The notes beneath the pieces are model-generated. The model searched no databases and was not told the origin of the DNA. It worked only from the letters and a program-made list of their open reading frames with translations. Shown here piece after piece: positions 35,985-45,255 of a DNA stretch of 64,000 nt (positions are counted from its first letter, which is position 1; every line of letters starts with the position of its first letter). The stretch is from Trinickia soli. Its GTDB lineage: Bacteria > Pseudomonadota > Gammaproteobacteria > Burkholderiales > Burkholderiaceae. Location of the stretch: the NCBI RefSeq assembly GCF_002879855.1, contig NZ_PNYB01000003.1, positions 284,022 through 348,021 of the forward strand. The letters are read 5' to 3'. The translations under genes were made by a program, and so were the position numbers.

Positions 35985-37100
35985 TCAACGCTGACCGAAA
36001 CCGGCCCCTAGGAACAGATCCTTGAACTCGCGTGGCTGCGAGCGCCAATACTGCTTGGGCGCATGCACCTGCGCGCCGAGCCTCGCGGCCGCATGCCAGG
36101 GCCAGCGCGGGTCGTACAGCATGGCGCGGGCTAGCGAGACGGCGTCGGCTTCACCGCCTTCGATGATCGCTTCGGCTTGCTCGGGATCGGTGATGAGCCC
36201 GACCGCGATCGTCGGCAAGCCCACCTCGGCCTTCACGCGCTGGGCGTACGGCACCTGGTAGCCGGGGCCGAGCTTGATCGCCTGTTCGGGCGAGACGCCG
36301 CCCGTCGTCACATGGATGGCCGCGCACCCACGCGCCTTGAGCGCCTGCGACAGCGCCACGGTGCCTTCGATGTCCCATCCGCCCGGCACCCAGTCCGTCG
36401 CCGAGATGCGGGCCCAGACCGGCCGCTCGGCCGGAAAGGCCGCGCGCACCGCTTCGAATACCTCGATCGGAAAGCGCATGCGGTTCTCAAGGCTGCCGCC
36501 GTACTCGTCATCGCGGTGATTGGCGATCGGCGACAGGAATTGATGCAGCAAATAGCCGTGGGCCGCGTGGATTTCGATGCCGTCGATGCCGAGCCGGGCT
36601 GCCCGCTGCGCGGCCGCCACGAAATCGTCGCGCACCTTGTCGAGCCCGGCGCGATCGAGCATGACCGGGGCTTCCTCCCCCTTCGCATGCGGCACGGGCG
36701 ACGGCGCCACCGTCTTCCAGCCGAGCGGTTCGTTCGATCGGATCTGCGCGCCGCCATCCCACGGCGCCTGGCTCGAGCCTTTGCGGCCCGCGTGGCCCAG
36801 CTGCACGGCGACGGCGGTCGGCGAATAGGTGCGCACAGCCTTGAGCACACGAGCCAGCGCCGTTTCGTTTTCGTCGGAATAGAGCCCGAGGTCGCCGGCC
36901 GAGATGCGGCCTTCCGGCGAGACCGCCGTCGCCTCCAGAATCAGCATGGCGGCGCCCGACAACGCGAGGTGCCCGAGATGGATCATGTGCCAGTCCGTGG
37001 CCGAGCCGCCTTCGGCCGAGTATTGGCACATCGGCGCAATGACGATGCGGTTCGACAAAGCAAGCTTGCCGATGGACATCGGCTCGAACAAACGGCTCAT
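35985..37100 (-). CDS. NADPH dehydrogenase-like flavin oxidoreductase (old yellow enzyme, YqjM/NamA type)
   Basis: A 371-residue FMN enzyme of the old yellow enzyme family, which reduces activated C=C bonds with NAD(P)H. RIVIAPMCQYSAEGGSATDWH carries the Cys near the flavin typical of the thermophilic-like class, QLGHAGRKGS the His pair region, and EIHAAHGYLLHQFLSP with NHRDDEYGGSLENRMRF the substrate and FMN contacts. VGLITDPEQAEAII and DAVSLARAMLYDPRWPWHAA close the barrel. ATG 37100 is the conserved start (MSRLFEPMSIG). The TAXI gene follows after two bases. Confidence 0.93.
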   Translation of the reverse strand: MSRLFEPMSIGKLALSNRIVIAPMCQYSAEGGSATDWHMIHLGHLALSGAAMLILEATAVSPEGRISAGDLGLYSDENETALARVLKAVRTYSPTAVAVQLGHAGRKGSSQAPWDGGAQIRSNEPLGWKTVAPSPVPHAKGEEAPVMLDRAGLDKVRDDFVAAAQRAARLGIDGIEIHAAHGYLLHQFLSPIANHRDDEYGGSLENRMRFPIEVFEAVRAAFPAERPVWARISATDWVPGGWDIEGTVALSQALKARGCAAIHVTTGGVSPEQAIKLGPGYQVPYAQRVKAEVGLPTIAVGLITDPEQAEAIIEGGEADAVSLARAMLYDPRWPWHAAARLGAQVHAPKQYWRSQPREFKDLFLGAGFGQR

Positions 37101-37264
37101 GACGGTTTCCTCGATCGGTTGACGCTCGGTTGGCGCTCGCGCAGGCGCGAGCAGACACGGGCGCGAGCGGCGCACGGCCCGCACAGTCCACGCCGTGCAG
37201 CATAAGGGATGCCGCCGGAAAATGCTGCGCCCGGCGTCAAGCCGACGAGGGAATAAGGGGAAAA

Positions 37265-37291
37265 GGCTTGGCTTGGCTTGGCTTGGCTGGG
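37265..37291. repeat. Short GGCTT tandem array after xdhC
   Basis: Four exact GGCTT units at 37265-37284 are followed by GGCTG GGCTA GG. The array ends at the xdhC stop codon. It has no terminator-like fold of its own and is probably a microsatellite. Confidence 0.6.
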
Positions 37292-37834
37292 CTAGGCGTT
37301 CGCCGAAACGAAGGTTGCCGCCGCACGTGCGACCTTCGTCGCCTCGGAGCGCACCTGCATCAACTGCGCACCGACGGCGACGGCGATCGAAGCAGGCGCT
37401 TTGTCGACGATCCCCGGCACGCCGATCGGGCAAATCATCGCGCGCAGCCGCTCGGGCTCGACACCGCGCTCGATCAGGCGACGCTCGAATTTCACGCGCT
37501 TGGTCTTCGAGCCGATCATGCCGAAGTAGGCGAAGTCGCGGCGGCGCATGATGCGCTCGGCCAGGGCGAAGTCGAGCGCGTGGTTGTGCGTCATGACGAG
37601 GAAGCAACTGCCGGGCGGCGCCGCATCGATCACGGCTTCGGGCGTGTCCGTCACTTCGATCTGCACATTGGCCGGCGTTTCGTCGGGGAAGCATTCGTCG
37701 CGCGAGTCGACCCACTCGACCACGCACGGCAGCGCGCCGAGCAGCGTAACCAGCGCATGCCCGACATGACCGGCGCCGAACAACACGACATGCAGCGGCG
37801 GCGGCCGGCTGTCGGCGGGCAGGCGCGTGTTCAT
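37292..37834 (-). CDS. xdhC: XdhC-family xanthine dehydrogenase accessory protein, N-terminal domain absent
   Basis: A 180-residue protein holding only the C-terminal Rossmann domain of XdhC: VVLFGAGHVGHALVTLLGAL, VDSRDECFP, FLVMTHNHALDF and FAYFGMIGSKTKRVKF. Full-length XdhC proteins start with an additional domain of about 150 residues containing the Cys-Cys-Gly-Gly region that handles the molybdenum cofactor. Here that domain is missing, yet the ATG overlaps the xdhB stop by four bases, so the truncation is tidy. It may still bind NAD or partner XDH, or be impaired. A separate N-terminal protein could exist elsewhere. Confidence 0.85.
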   Translation of the reverse strand: MNTRLPADSRPPPLHVVLFGAGHVGHALVTLLGALPCVVEWVDSRDECFPDETPANVQIEVTDTPEAVIDAAPPGSCFLVMTHNHALDFALAERIMRRRDFAYFGMIGSKTKRVKFERRLIERGVEPERLRAMICPIGVPGIVDKAPASIAVAVGAQLMQVRSEATKVARAAATFVSANA

Positions 37835-40263
37835 GCCAGGACTCCCGGGCTGGCCGCGTTGTGCGACCGGCTGCCGGCACCCGACGCCAAGCCCGCCTGG
37901 CCTGCACGGGCAGCGCGCACCGCCGCCACGGCCTTCAAAATCTCCTCGCCCGTGGCCGGCGCGTTCAAAGGCGGGTTGACCGCGTAATCGCCGATGCTCG
38001 CGATCGCGTCGCGAATCGCGAAGAAGACCGAGAACGGCAGCAACAACGGCGGCTCGCCGACCGCCTTCGAGCGATGAATGCTGTCCTCCGCGTTGCGATT
38101 GTTGAACAAGCGCACGCGCAGATCGGGCGGGCAATCGTTGACGGTCGGAATCTTGTAGGTGGACGGCGCGTGCGTCATCAGCTTGCCGCCCGCGTTCCAC
38201 CAAAGCTCCTCGGTCGTGAGCCAGCCCATGCCTTGAATGAAACCGCCTTCGACCTGTCCGATGTCGAGCGCCGGATTCAGCGAGGCGCCGACGTCATGCA
38301 GCGCATCGGCGCGCAGCACGCGCATCTCGCCCGTCAGCGTGTCGATGACGACCTCCGACACGGCGGCCCCGTACGAGTAGTAGAAGAACGGCCGGCCTTG
38401 CAGCTTTTGCTGATCCCAGTAGAGCTTGGGCGTCGCATAGAAGCCGTCCGACCAAAGCTGCACGCGTGCGAGATAAGCCTTGGCGACGACTTCCTCGAAG
38501 GGGATCGCCGTTTCGCCGACATAGACCGTATCGTTTTCGAAGATGACGTCGCCCGGCGTGGCCTGCCCGGCACCGAATCGGTCCGCGGCGAATGTCGCGA
38601 GCCGGTCGCGCAGCTGGCGCGCGGCGTCCTGCGCGGCCTTCCCGTTCAGATCGGAACCCGTCGACGCAGCCGTCGCCGACGTATTGGCCACTTTGCTCGT
38701 ATCGGTCGCCGTCACCCGCACGCGCGGGAATTTGATGCCGAGCTCATGCGCCACGACCTGCGCCACCTTCGTGTTGAGTCCCTGGCCCATTTCGGTGCCG
38801 CCGTGGTTGACGAGCACCGAGCCGTCCGTATAGATATGGACGAGCGCGCCGGCCTGGTTGAAGTGCGTCACGTTGAACGCGATGCCGAACTTCACGGGCG
38901 TAAGCGCAATGCCCTTCTTCAGCACGGTGTTGCGCGCGTTGAACTCGCGCACTTGCTCGCGGCGGCGGCGATACTCGCTCGTTGCTTCGAGTTCGTCGAT
39001 CAGCTCGTGGATGACGTTGTCTTCGACCGTCTGCCCGTATGGCGTCACGTTGCGCTCGGTCTTGCCGTAGAAGTTGCGGCGCCGTACATCGAGCGGATCG
39101 AGCTTCAGTGAGCGCGCGACGTTATCGATGATGTACTCGATCGCAAATGCGCCTTGCGGGCCGCCGAAGCCGCGGAATGCCGTGTTCGATTGCGTATTCG
39201 TCTTTCCGCAGAAGCCTTCGATGGCGACATCGGGCAGCCAGTAGGCGTTATCGAAGTGGCAAACGGCACGCGTCATGACCGGGCCCGACAAATCGGCCGA
39301 GAATCCGCAGCGGGAAGTCATATCGACCGACACCCCTTCGATCGTCCCGTCGTCGCCGTAGCCGACCTCATACCGGTAATGGAAATCGTGGCGCTTGCCC
39401 GTGATCATCATGTCGTCGTCGCGGTCGGGACGCAGTTTGACCGGACACAGCAGCTTCCATGCGGCGAGCGCGGCGCAGCAGGCGAACAACGCCGACTGGG
39501 ATTCCTTGCCGCCGAAGCCGCCGCCCATGCGCCGGCATTCGATCAGCACGTTGTGCGAAGCGACGCCGAGCACGTGTGCGACGTGGTGCTGCATCTCGGT
39601 CGGGTGCTGCGTCGAGCACCAGACGTGCATGCCCTCATCATCCTTCGGCACGGCATAAGCGATCTGCCCTTCCAGGTAGAACTGCTCCTGGCCGCCCAGC
39701 AGCAGTTCGCCGGCGTCGCGATGCGGCGCACGGGCGATCTTGTGCGCGGGTTCGCCGCGTGCGAGCCTCATCGGCGGCAGCACGGACTGATTGGCCGCGC
39801 GCGCCGCCTGCGACGTCAATACGGCCGGCAACTCCTCGTATTCGACCTGCGCGCGACGCGCCGCGAGACGCGCCGTTTCGTGCGAAGTCGCAACGACCAT
39901 GAACATCGGTTGACCCACGTATTGCACGACGCCGTCCGCGAGGATCGGATCGTCATGGAGGATGGGGCCGCAGTCGTTCGCGCCGGGAATATCGTCGGCC
40001 GTGAACACGGCGACCACCCCGGGCGTGGCGCGCACCGCCTCGAAGTTCATCGACACGATCTTCGCATGCGGCTTCGCCGACAAACCGAGCGCCGCGTGCA
40101 ACGTGCCCGCCACGAGCGGAATGTCATCCGTGTAGGTGGCGCGGCCGCTCACATGCAAGTGCGCGGATTCGTGCGGGCGCGACACGTGAACCTGGCGGAA
40201 CGCTGCGCCCTCGCGCTCGTCACGGGCCAGTTCGGTCAAAAACGGTTCGGCTTGCTGATTCAT
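37831..40263 (-). CDS. xdhB: Xanthine dehydrogenase molybdopterin-binding subunit
   Basis: An 810-residue large subunit that binds the molybdenum cofactor and oxidises hypoxanthine/xanthine. HVSGRATYTDDIP starts the aldehyde-oxidase/xanthine-dehydrogenase domain. CRRMGGGFGGKESQ and NTAFRGFGGPQGAFAIE are the cofactor-contact loops, NHGGTEMGQGLNTKVAQV the third, and VGEPPLLLPFSVFFAIRDAI with the active-site Glu region lies near the C terminus. The last 30 or so residues are an Ala/Gly/Ser-rich tail. It follows xdhA by 90 bases and overlaps xdhC by four. Confidence 0.96.
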   Translation of the reverse strand: MNQQAEPFLTELARDEREGAAFRQVHVSRPHESAHLHVSGRATYTDDIPLVAGTLHAALGLSAKPHAKIVSMNFEAVRATPGVVAVFTADDIPGANDCGPILHDDPILADGVVQYVGQPMFMVVATSHETARLAARRAQVEYEELPAVLTSQAARAANQSVLPPMRLARGEPAHKIARAPHRDAGELLLGGQEQFYLEGQIAYAVPKDDEGMHVWCSTQHPTEMQHHVAHVLGVASHNVLIECRRMGGGFGGKESQSALFACCAALAAWKLLCPVKLRPDRDDDMMITGKRHDFHYRYEVGYGDDGTIEGVSVDMTSRCGFSADLSGPVMTRAVCHFDNAYWLPDVAIEGFCGKTNTQSNTAFRGFGGPQGAFAIEYIIDNVARSLKLDPLDVRRRNFYGKTERNVTPYGQTVEDNVIHELIDELEATSEYRRRREQVREFNARNTVLKKGIALTPVKFGIAFNVTHFNQAGALVHIYTDGSVLVNHGGTEMGQGLNTKVAQVVAHELGIKFPRVRVTATDTSKVANTSATAASTGSDLNGKAAQDAARQLRDRLATFAADRFGAGQATPGDVIFENDTVYVGETAIPFEEVVAKAYLARVQLWSDGFYATPKLYWDQQKLQGRPFFYYSYGAAVSEVVIDTLTGEMRVLRADALHDVGASLNPALDIGQVEGGFIQGMGWLTTEELWWNAGGKLMTHAPSTYKIPTVNDCPPDLRVRLFNNRNAEDSIHRSKAVGEPPLLLPFSVFFAIRDAIASIGDYAVNPPLNAPATGEEILKAVAAVRAARAGQAGLASGAGSRSHNAASPGVLA

Positions 40264-40311
40264 CGTTCGTCTCGGGGTATCTGTCTCGTTATTGCGTGGG
40301 TTGGCTCTCGA

Positions 40312-40335
40312 TCGTCGGGTCGTCGGGTCGTCGGG
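40312..40335. repeat. Three tandem TCGTCGGG units in the xdhA-xdhB gap
   Basis: Units at 40312-40319, 40320-40327 and 40328-40335 are identical. They fill part of the 90-base spacer and could vary in copy number, changing the spacing between the two reading frames in the shared transcript. Confidence 0.65.
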
Positions 40336-40353
40336 CCTGGCGACCGCGGGCGC

Positions 40354-41937
40354 TCAGGCCGACGTCTCCAGATCGACCATCCGCACGTTCAACGCCTCAG
40401 GCGGCAGTGGATCGTTGGCCCGCGTCTCGAGCCAGAAGCGGTAGAGCAGATTCTGGGCGGTCTGCAGCCGGTATTCGTGGGTCGCGCGCATGTCCGACAG
40501 CGGCGCGTAGTCGCGCGCCAGCGCTTGCATCGCCGCTTGCGCCGTCGCTTCGTGCCAGTTCGCGTCGGCCAGCACGGCTTCGGCGTGGGTCGCGCGTTTG
40601 GGCGTCGCTGCCATGCCGCCGAATGCAATCCGGGGTGAACGAATCGTGTCGCCTTCGGCAATGAACGCGAAGGCTGCGCAAACCGCCGAGATATCGGAAT
40701 CGAAACGCTTGGACAGCTTATAGGTGCGGAACTGCAACGCTGCGCGCGCGCCCGTGCGCGTCGGCACTTTCAGTGCCAGCACGAACTCATGCTCGGCCAT
40801 GTCCTTCTTCTGATAGGCGAGGTAGAGATCCTCGAGCGCCAGTTCGCGCTCGATCTCGCCGCCGCGCAACACCACGCGGGCGCCGAGCGCGATGAGTCCC
40901 GGCATCGAATCGCCGATCGGCGAGCCGTTTGCCACGTTGCCGCCGAGCGTGCCGGCGTTGCGGATCGGCAGCGACGCGAAACGCTTCCACATCTCCGTGA
41001 GTTCCGGATAGTGGCGCGCCAGTTCTGCATAGCCGCGCTCGACCGTCACGCCCGCGCCGATCTCGATCCATTCGCCTGTGGTCGTGATCCGTTGCAGTTC
41101 GGCGATGCGGCCGACGTAGACGATGTCGTCGAGCGCGCGCATCTGCTTCGTGACCCAAAGGCCGACGTCCGTGCTGCCGGCGAGCAACCGCGCCGCGGGC
41201 CGTTCAGCCTTCAGCGCCGCGAGCGCCTCGACCGTTTGCGGCGCATTGAACGCAGCGCCGCCGTGCTCGTAATGAAACGTCTCGTCGCGCAGGAGCGTCG
41301 CAAGCGTCCTATCCAGTGCGGCAACGTCGATCGGCGCCCCCGGCCTCGGCAATTCGAACATCCGTTCGCCGGCGTCGATAATGGGGCGGTACCCCGTGCA
41401 ACGGCACAGGTTGCCGGTCAGCGCATCGGCGATTTCCTGACGCGACGGCGGGCAGTGCGCGGCGCACCCATGGCCTTCCGCGCCTTCCGTGGCTATGTCG
41501 CCGCCCGCGCACGGCGGCACATGGCCGAGCGCCGCGGCACCCTCCGCGCCATGCTTGCGGTAAAGCGCCCACATCGACATGACGAAACCGGGCGTGCAAA
41601 AGCCACACTGCGTCCCATGGCACTCAACCATCGCCTGTTGCACCGGATGCAATGAGCCATCGGGCTGCCGCAGGTCTTCGACCGTAAATAGCGCTTTGCC
41701 GTCGAGTGTCGGCAGGAACTGTATACAGGCATTGACGGCCGAGAAGCGCAGACCGCCAGCGGGATCACGTTCGGCGACGACGACGGTGCAGGCGCCGCAG
41801 TCGCCTTCGGCGCAGCCCTCCTTCGTCCCCGTGCAGTGCGCGTCCTCGCGCAGGTATTGCAGGACCGTACGGGTGACGGGCGCATCGCTGACTTCGCGGA
41901 TGGCGTTGCGGTGATAAAAGCGGATCGGTTGGCTCAT
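40354..41937 (-). CDS. xdhA: Xanthine dehydrogenase small subunit (FeS and FAD)
   Basis: A 527-residue subunit that passes electrons from the molybdenum site to NAD. The N-terminal plant-type [2Fe-2S] domain has C-A-E-G-D-C-G-A-C (Cys 42, 47, 50). The second [2Fe-2S] domain has QCGFCTPGFVMSM and GNLCRCTGYRPI. The FAD domain follows (LLAGSTDVGLWVTKQMR, RNAGTLGGNVANGSPIGDS). Between the last two domain halves an extra loop holding PPCAGGDIATEGAEGHGCA adds length without breaking the motifs. It is the first gene of the leftward xdhA-xdhB-xdhC operon. Confidence 0.96.
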   Translation of the reverse strand: MSQPIRFYHRNAIREVSDAPVTRTVLQYLREDAHCTGTKEGCAEGDCGACTVVVAERDPAGGLRFSAVNACIQFLPTLDGKALFTVEDLRQPDGSLHPVQQAMVECHGTQCGFCTPGFVMSMWALYRKHGAEGAAALGHVPPCAGGDIATEGAEGHGCAAHCPPSRQEIADALTGNLCRCTGYRPIIDAGERMFELPRPGAPIDVAALDRTLATLLRDETFHYEHGGAAFNAPQTVEALAALKAERPAARLLAGSTDVGLWVTKQMRALDDIVYVGRIAELQRITTTGEWIEIGAGVTVERGYAELARHYPELTEMWKRFASLPIRNAGTLGGNVANGSPIGDSMPGLIALGARVVLRGGEIERELALEDLYLAYQKKDMAEHEFVLALKVPTRTGARAALQFRTYKLSKRFDSDISAVCAAFAFIAEGDTIRSPRIAFGGMAATPKRATHAEAVLADANWHEATAQAAMQALARDYAPLSDMRATHEYRLQTAQNLLYRFWLETRANDPLPPEALNVRMVDLETSA

Positions 41938-42205
41938 GGTCGTGAAGGCGGGAAACCTGAAGGCTCGCGGGTTTTATCGTTCGATCCAAAGCTATCACCA
42001 CCAATATGTGCAACCCATAGGCGGCGTGACATGCCGCTCATATTCTTGCGCCGATATGGCGCTTTTCGAATGCGCGGCGTGCGCGATGCGGCACTGCGCA
42101 GAAACCGGTTCCATGAGACAATGCCGGGTCATTTCACAGAGCCGGCCCTGCTTCAACTGTGGTTTTCCCTAGCACAGTCGCCGGCCCCGTTATCGCATCG
42201 AGCCC

Positions 42206-43444
42206 ATGTCCGCTGCCGCTTCGCCTGCCTTGTCCGATCGCGCCGCCACGGCGCAAATCGTCCCCATCGTCTTCTTCACGTTCATTTGCTACCTGATCAT
42301 CGGCCTGCCGCTGCCAGTGTTGCCGGGCTTTGTGCAAAGCGAGCTCGGGCTGGGCTCCGTGCTGGCCGGCGCGGCTGTCAGCGTGCAGTACGCGGCGACC
42401 TTGTTTTCGCGCGCGCACGCCGGACGGTTCTCCGACACGCTCGGCCCGAAACGCACGGTGGGAATCGGACTGGCCGCCTGCGGCCTCTCGGGCGCCCTGC
42501 TGGCGGCGGCCGTGGCGTGCCGCGCCTGGCCGGCCGTCAGCCTCTGCGTCATGGTGGCGAGCCGTTTCGCGCTGGGGTTTGGCGAAAGCTGCGTCGGCAC
42601 GGGCGCGATTCTGTGGGGCATCGGGCGCGTCGGCGCCACGCACAACGCACGCGTGATTTCATGGAACGGCATCGCCACCTATGGCGCACTCGCGATCGGC
42701 GCCCCCGTCGGCGCGACGCTCGCCCATGCGCTGGGGCCGTGGTCCCTCGGCGTCGCCACCGTGGCGCTCGCGGCGATCGGCTATGTGCTCGCGCGCCGGC
42801 TCGAGGCGGTTCCGCTCGTGCATGGCGAACGCATGGGCTATGCAAGCGTGTTTGTCCGCGTGCTGCCGCACGGCGTCGGACTCGCGCTCGGCACCGCCGG
42901 GTTCGGTTCGATTGCGACCTTCATCGCGCTCTACTACGCGGCACGCGGCTGGTCGCACGCCGCGCTCGCGCTGACGCTGTTCGGTTCGTTCTTCGTCGGC
43001 GCGCGGCTGTTATTCGCCAACGCCATCCGCACCTATGGCGGCTTCCGCGTCGCGCTCGTCTCGTTCGCATTCGAATGCGCGGGGCTCGTGACGCTCTGGC
43101 TCGCCGGCGCACCGTCCGCGGCACTCGTCGGCGCAGCCGTCACGGGCTTCGGCTTCGCGCTTGTGTTCCCGTCGCTCGGCGTGGAGGCAGTCGAACTCGT
43201 CCCGCCTGCCAGCCGCGGCGCGGCGCTGGCCGCCTATTCGGTCTTCTTCGATCTTTCGCTCGGCATCATGGGCCCGCTCGCGGGCTACGTCGCGGGCGCA
43301 TTCGGCTATCCGTCGGTATTTCTGGTGGCGGCCGTCGGGGCCGCCGCCGCGGCACTGCTGTCGATCAGCTTGTACCTGCGGCAGACGCGCAGCCGCGCCG
43401 TCGTCAGCCGCGGCGCGCTCGACCCGAGCCGATCGGCTCAGTAA
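42206..43444 (+). CDS. MFS transporter
   Basis: A 412-residue major facilitator superfamily protein with twelve hydrophobic segments. [18 protein letters not shown] is the conserved loop between helices 2 and 3 (G-x3-D-x2-G-x-K/R type), and a related [15 protein letters not shown] motif sits between helices 8 and 9. It resembles the YhhS/YfcJ-type drug/sugar efflux subgroup, but substrate is unknown. It diverges from xdhA across 268 bases that show no clear promoter or operator. A purine role by proximity is possible but unsupported. Confidence 0.87.
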   Translation: MSAAASPALSDRAATAQIVPIVFFTFICYLIIGLPLPVLPGFVQSELGLGSVLAGAAVSVQYAATLFSRAHAGRFSDTLGPKRTVGIGLAACGLSGALLAAAVACRAWPAVSLCVMVASRFALGFGESCVGTGAILWGIGRVGATHNARVISWNGIATYGALAIGAPVGATLAHALGPWSLGVATVALAAIGYVLARRLEAVPLVHGERMGYASVFVRVLPHGVGLALGTAGFGSIATFIALYYAARGWSHAALALTLFGSFFVGARLLFANAIRTYGGFRVALVSFAFECAGLVTLWLAGAPSAALVGAAVTGFGFALVFPSLGVEAVELVPPASRGAALAAYSVFFDLSLGIMGPLAGYVAGAFGYPSVFLVAAVGAAAAALLSISLYLRQTRSRAVVSRGALDPSRSAQ

Positions 43445-43772
43445 CGGCGGCGCGGGCGGGTCATGCACCCGGCGCTGTGGCGACGGGATCGTCGATGCTG
43501 CCGCCAAAGGCGTCTTCTCAAGGAAAAACCGCCGCCGCGCGACGGCATGCACGTCGCGATGCCAATGAATGCCTTGAAACGATCAACAAGGCAGTCTGCT
43601 AAACGCTGACCATGCACGTTTTTAAATAACAACCGACACATTCGATAGGCTAAGTCGCGCATAAAAATCCCGATGGCATTCTTTTATTCTTATTCAATTT
43701 TGTTTCTTGCCTTTTCCTTCGATCGACTCCTACGATAACCGCCTCATCCTATTCGTCAGAAGAGGAAGGTCT
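43445..43772 (+). promoter_or_regulatory. AT-rich leader of the SBP56-like gene
   Basis: These 328 bases follow the MFS stop. The first half is GC-rich with a weak CGGGT/ACCCG hairpin but no T-run. The part from about 43610 to 43720 is AT-rich (for example TTTTTAAATAACAA and TTTTATTCTTATTCAATTTTG) and probably contains the promoter of the following gene, although no unambiguous -35/-10 pair stands out. AGAGGAAGG lies just before ATG 43773. Confidence 0.4.
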
Positions 43773-45167
43773 ATGTCGTCCTGGAAGCCCGATCCGACGT
43801 TCTACCCTTCCGCGCGGCTCGCCGCGCAGGCCCCGAAGGAAACCCTGGCGTATGTTGCGAGCTTCGACCCGACACGACGCGTCCCCGATGAACTCGCCGT
43901 CGTGGACGTCGATCCCGGCTCGCCCGATTACGGCAACATCGTCGATCGCATCGCTATGCCGAATACGGGCGATGAATTGCACCATTTCGGCTGGAATGCT
44001 TGCAGCTCGCATTTATGCCCCAACGCGCCGCACGCACATTCCGAACGGCGTTATCTGATCGTGCCGGGTTTGCGCAGCTCGCGCATCCACGTGCTCGATA
44101 CGAAACCCGATCCGCGGCATCCGCGCATCGTGCGCGTGCTCGAGCCCGACGAAGTCATGCGCAAAGCCGGCTACTCGCGCCCTCACACCGTTCACTGCGG
44201 CCCGCAAGGCATTTTCGTGGTCTCGCTCGCGAACGCCGAAGGCGACGCGCCGGGCGGCATCTTTCTCATGGATCACGACACGTTCGAGATTCGCGGCCAA
44301 TGGGAAATCGACCGCGGGCCGCAACAGCTCGCCTACGATGCCTGGTGGCATCTCGGTTACGACACGCTCGTCTCCAGCGAATGGGGGCTGCCGGCCACGT
44401 TCGAGAATGGGCTCGTGCCCGAAGTACTGCTCGGCGGCCAGTATGGCCATCGGCTGCATTTTTGGGACCTGAACACGCGCAAGCACAAGCAGACCATCGA
44501 TTTCGGCGAGGAAAACCAGCTCGTCTTCGAACTGCGTCCCGCGCACGACCCCACGAAGGCGCACGGCTTCGTCAACTCGGTGATCAGCTTGAAGGATCTG
44601 TCCGCATCGATTTGGACCTGGTATCGCGAAGGCGATCGCTGGGCCGCGCGCAAGGTCATCGAAATACCGGCCGAACCTGCCGATCCGGCGCGGCTGCCGC
44701 CGATGCTCAAGCGCTTCAGCGCCGTACCGCCGCTCGTGACCGATATCGCACTGTCGCTCGACGATCGCTACCTGTACGTCGCCTGCTGGGGCACCGGCGA
44801 GATGCGCCGCTACGATGTGTCCGATCCGCATCACCCTGAGCTCGTCGGCTCGGTCAGGATCGGCGGCATCGTCGAGCGCGCGAGTCATCCGCGGGCGGGC
44901 GAGCAGCCCTTGAACGGCGGCCCGCAAATGGTCGAAGTAAGCCGCGACGGGCGCCGCGTCTATTTCACGAACTCGCTCTACGGCGCGATCGACGAGCAGT
45001 TCTATCCCGACGGCATCGACGGCTGGATGGTCAAACTCGACGCGCCCGATGGCGGCGGCCTCTCGTTCGATCGCGAGTTCTATCTGGAATGGCCGAAGTC
45101 GCACCGGCCCCATCAGATTCGACTCGAAGGCGGCGACGCTTCGTCGGATTCCTATTGCTACCCATGA
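43773..45167 (+). CDS. Selenium-binding protein SBP56 family (methanethiol oxidase-like)
   Basis: A 464-residue beta-propeller protein of the SBP56/SELENBP1 family, some bacterial members of which (MtoX) oxidise methanethiol to formaldehyde, sulfide and peroxide using copper. The Cys pair motif GWNACSSHLCPNA (Cys 77 and 82), HTVHCGPQGIFVVSLANAEG, ISSEWG-like LVSSEWGLPATFENG, and YVACWGTGEMRRYDVSDP are family features, and the C-terminal HRPHQIRLEGGDASSDSYC is also conserved. ATG 43773 is fixed by AGAGGAAGG. No signal peptide is visible, unlike periplasmic MtoX. A six-helix membrane protein gene follows at once. Confidence 0.88.
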   Translation: MSSWKPDPTFYPSARLAAQAPKETLAYVASFDPTRRVPDELAVVDVDPGSPDYGNIVDRIAMPNTGDELHHFGWNACSSHLCPNAPHAHSERRYLIVPGLRSSRIHVLDTKPDPRHPRIVRVLEPDEVMRKAGYSRPHTVHCGPQGIFVVSLANAEGDAPGGIFLMDHDTFEIRGQWEIDRGPQQLAYDAWWHLGYDTLVSSEWGLPATFENGLVPEVLLGGQYGHRLHFWDLNTRKHKQTIDFGEENQLVFELRPAHDPTKAHGFVNSVISLKDLSASIWTWYREGDRWAARKVIEIPAEPADPARLPPMLKRFSAVPPLVTDIALSLDDRYLYVACWGTGEMRRYDVSDPHHPELVGSVRIGGIVERASHPRAGEQPLNGGPQMVEVSRDGRRVYFTNSLYGAIDEQFYPDGIDGWMVKLDAPDGGGLSFDREFYLEWPKSHRPHQIRLEGGDASSDSYCYP

Positions 45168-45255
45168 TCGCAGCGGCGAGCACGTCGTTCGCTGCGCGCG
45201 CCGCAACCGGGCTCAACGCAACGGCGCCAACAGCACGAACCATGGGGCGAGAACG

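Noticed and set aside
43445..43500. Intrinsic terminator after the MFS gene
   Set aside because: CGGGT/ACCCG gives only five pairs and no T-run follows.
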